Positions 7,832 through 8,046 of a DNA stretch of 8,046 nt are shown here, piece by piece. The position numbers were made by a program, and so were the translations under genes. The stretch is taken from the NCBI GenBank assembly GCA_021810725.1, contig JAJZIE010000108.1, forward strand, positions 1 through 8,046, in the 5' to 3' direction. Origin of the DNA: Bacillota bacterium (GTDB lineage Bacteria > Bacillota > Sulfobacillia > JAJZYS01 > JAJYTV01). The notes beneath the pieces were generated by a model. That model saw only the letters and a program-made list of their open reading frames with translations. It was not told where the DNA came from and made no database searches. Position 1 is the first letter of the stretch. Every line of letters begins with the position of its first letter.

Positions 7832-8046
7832 TCAGGTCGAGCGGTGTGATGCCCCGCTCCCGCCAGAGGCGTTCGAGCGTATCGCCCGCCCCGTCGGGCA
7901 CGAAGGCGATGCCGCAGTCGCCGCCGCCGGCGCCCGAAGACTTGCCGGCGCCGCCCAGGGATTGCGCCAGATCCGCAAGCTCCGAGAGCCGCACCGTCTC
8001 GATCGGTACGGCCAGTTCCGAACTCAGGCGCCAAAGCGCCTGCCTG
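7782..8046 (-). CDS. mvaK2: Phosphomevalonate kinase, C-terminal part (5' end outside window)
   Basis: The last 87 residues of a GHMP-superfamily kinase are present, with the stop TGA at 7784-7782; the gene continues past the window edge. The block GKSSGAGGGDCGIAF is the C-terminal glycine-rich motif of bacterial phosphomevalonate kinases, close to what I recall of the streptococcal enzyme. It is preceded by a VPIETVRLSELADLAQSLGG segment and followed by LWRERGITPLDL, both with the expected family spacing. The enzyme converts mevalonate 5-phosphate to the 5-diphosphate with ATP in the cytosol, one step before isopentenyl diphosphate is made. The ATP-binding N-terminal motifs lie outside the window, so another GHMP kinase is possible but less likely. 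Other mevalonate genes would be expected just beyond 8046. It is 162 bases upstream of the ABC ATPase on the same strand. Confidence 0.82.
   Translation of the reverse strand, partial: RQALWRLSSELAVPIETVRLSELADLAQSLGGAGKSSGAGGGDCGIAFVPDGAGDTLERLWRERGITPLDLSAGADGILVARGKAVS

Noticed and set aside
6679..8034. Minus-strand open frame overlapping the ATPase and kinase in a third frame
   Set aside because: Arg-rich low-quality product with no motif; both overlapped genes have clear family motifs in other frames.

Overview
This is a high-G+C bacterial window in which third codon positions are mostly G or C. It most likely comes from an alphaproteobacterium. That placement is an inference from protein style and from a 14-base match, in one intergenic gap, to a palindromic repeat known from alphaproteobacterial genomes. 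No rRNA, tRNA, CRISPR array, transposase or phage gene is visible.

Left half, plus strand (1-4432): a tight run of respiratory complex I genes, nuoD (3' part only), nuoE, nuoF, nuoG and nuoI. Gaps are 2, 12 and 16 bases, and nuoG overlaps nuoI by 29 bases. Together they encode the hydrophilic arm. NuoF takes electrons from NADH through FMN. NuoE, NuoF, NuoG and NuoI carry the iron-sulfur chain, and NuoD helps form the quinone pocket. All expected cysteine ligands are present. Three features are unusual. nuoH is absent between nuoG and nuoI, and no membrane-arm gene follows nuoI. NuoG is short (548 residues) but keeps all four cluster sites, including N7. The C-terminus of NuoD has Asn where the family has a conserved Asp.

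Right half, minus strand, read from high to low coordinates: the 3' end of a phosphomevalonate kinase gene (mevalonate route to isoprenoids), a fused two-domain peptide-type ABC transporter ATPase, and a TDT/TehA-SLAC1-family membrane transporter. This set converges on the nuo run, with 37 bases between nuoI and the transporter that contain an imperfect GC-rich hairpin. No functional link between the two halves is evident.

The two longer intergenic stretches are 5511-5678 (168 bases, with the degenerate palindromic repeat) and 7620-7781 (162 bases, containing an unassigned open reading tail that begins inside the kinase gene). I see no clearly undescribed system. The best candidates for a second look are the non-canonical complex I module and the mevalonate-pathway gene in an apparent alphaproteobacterium.
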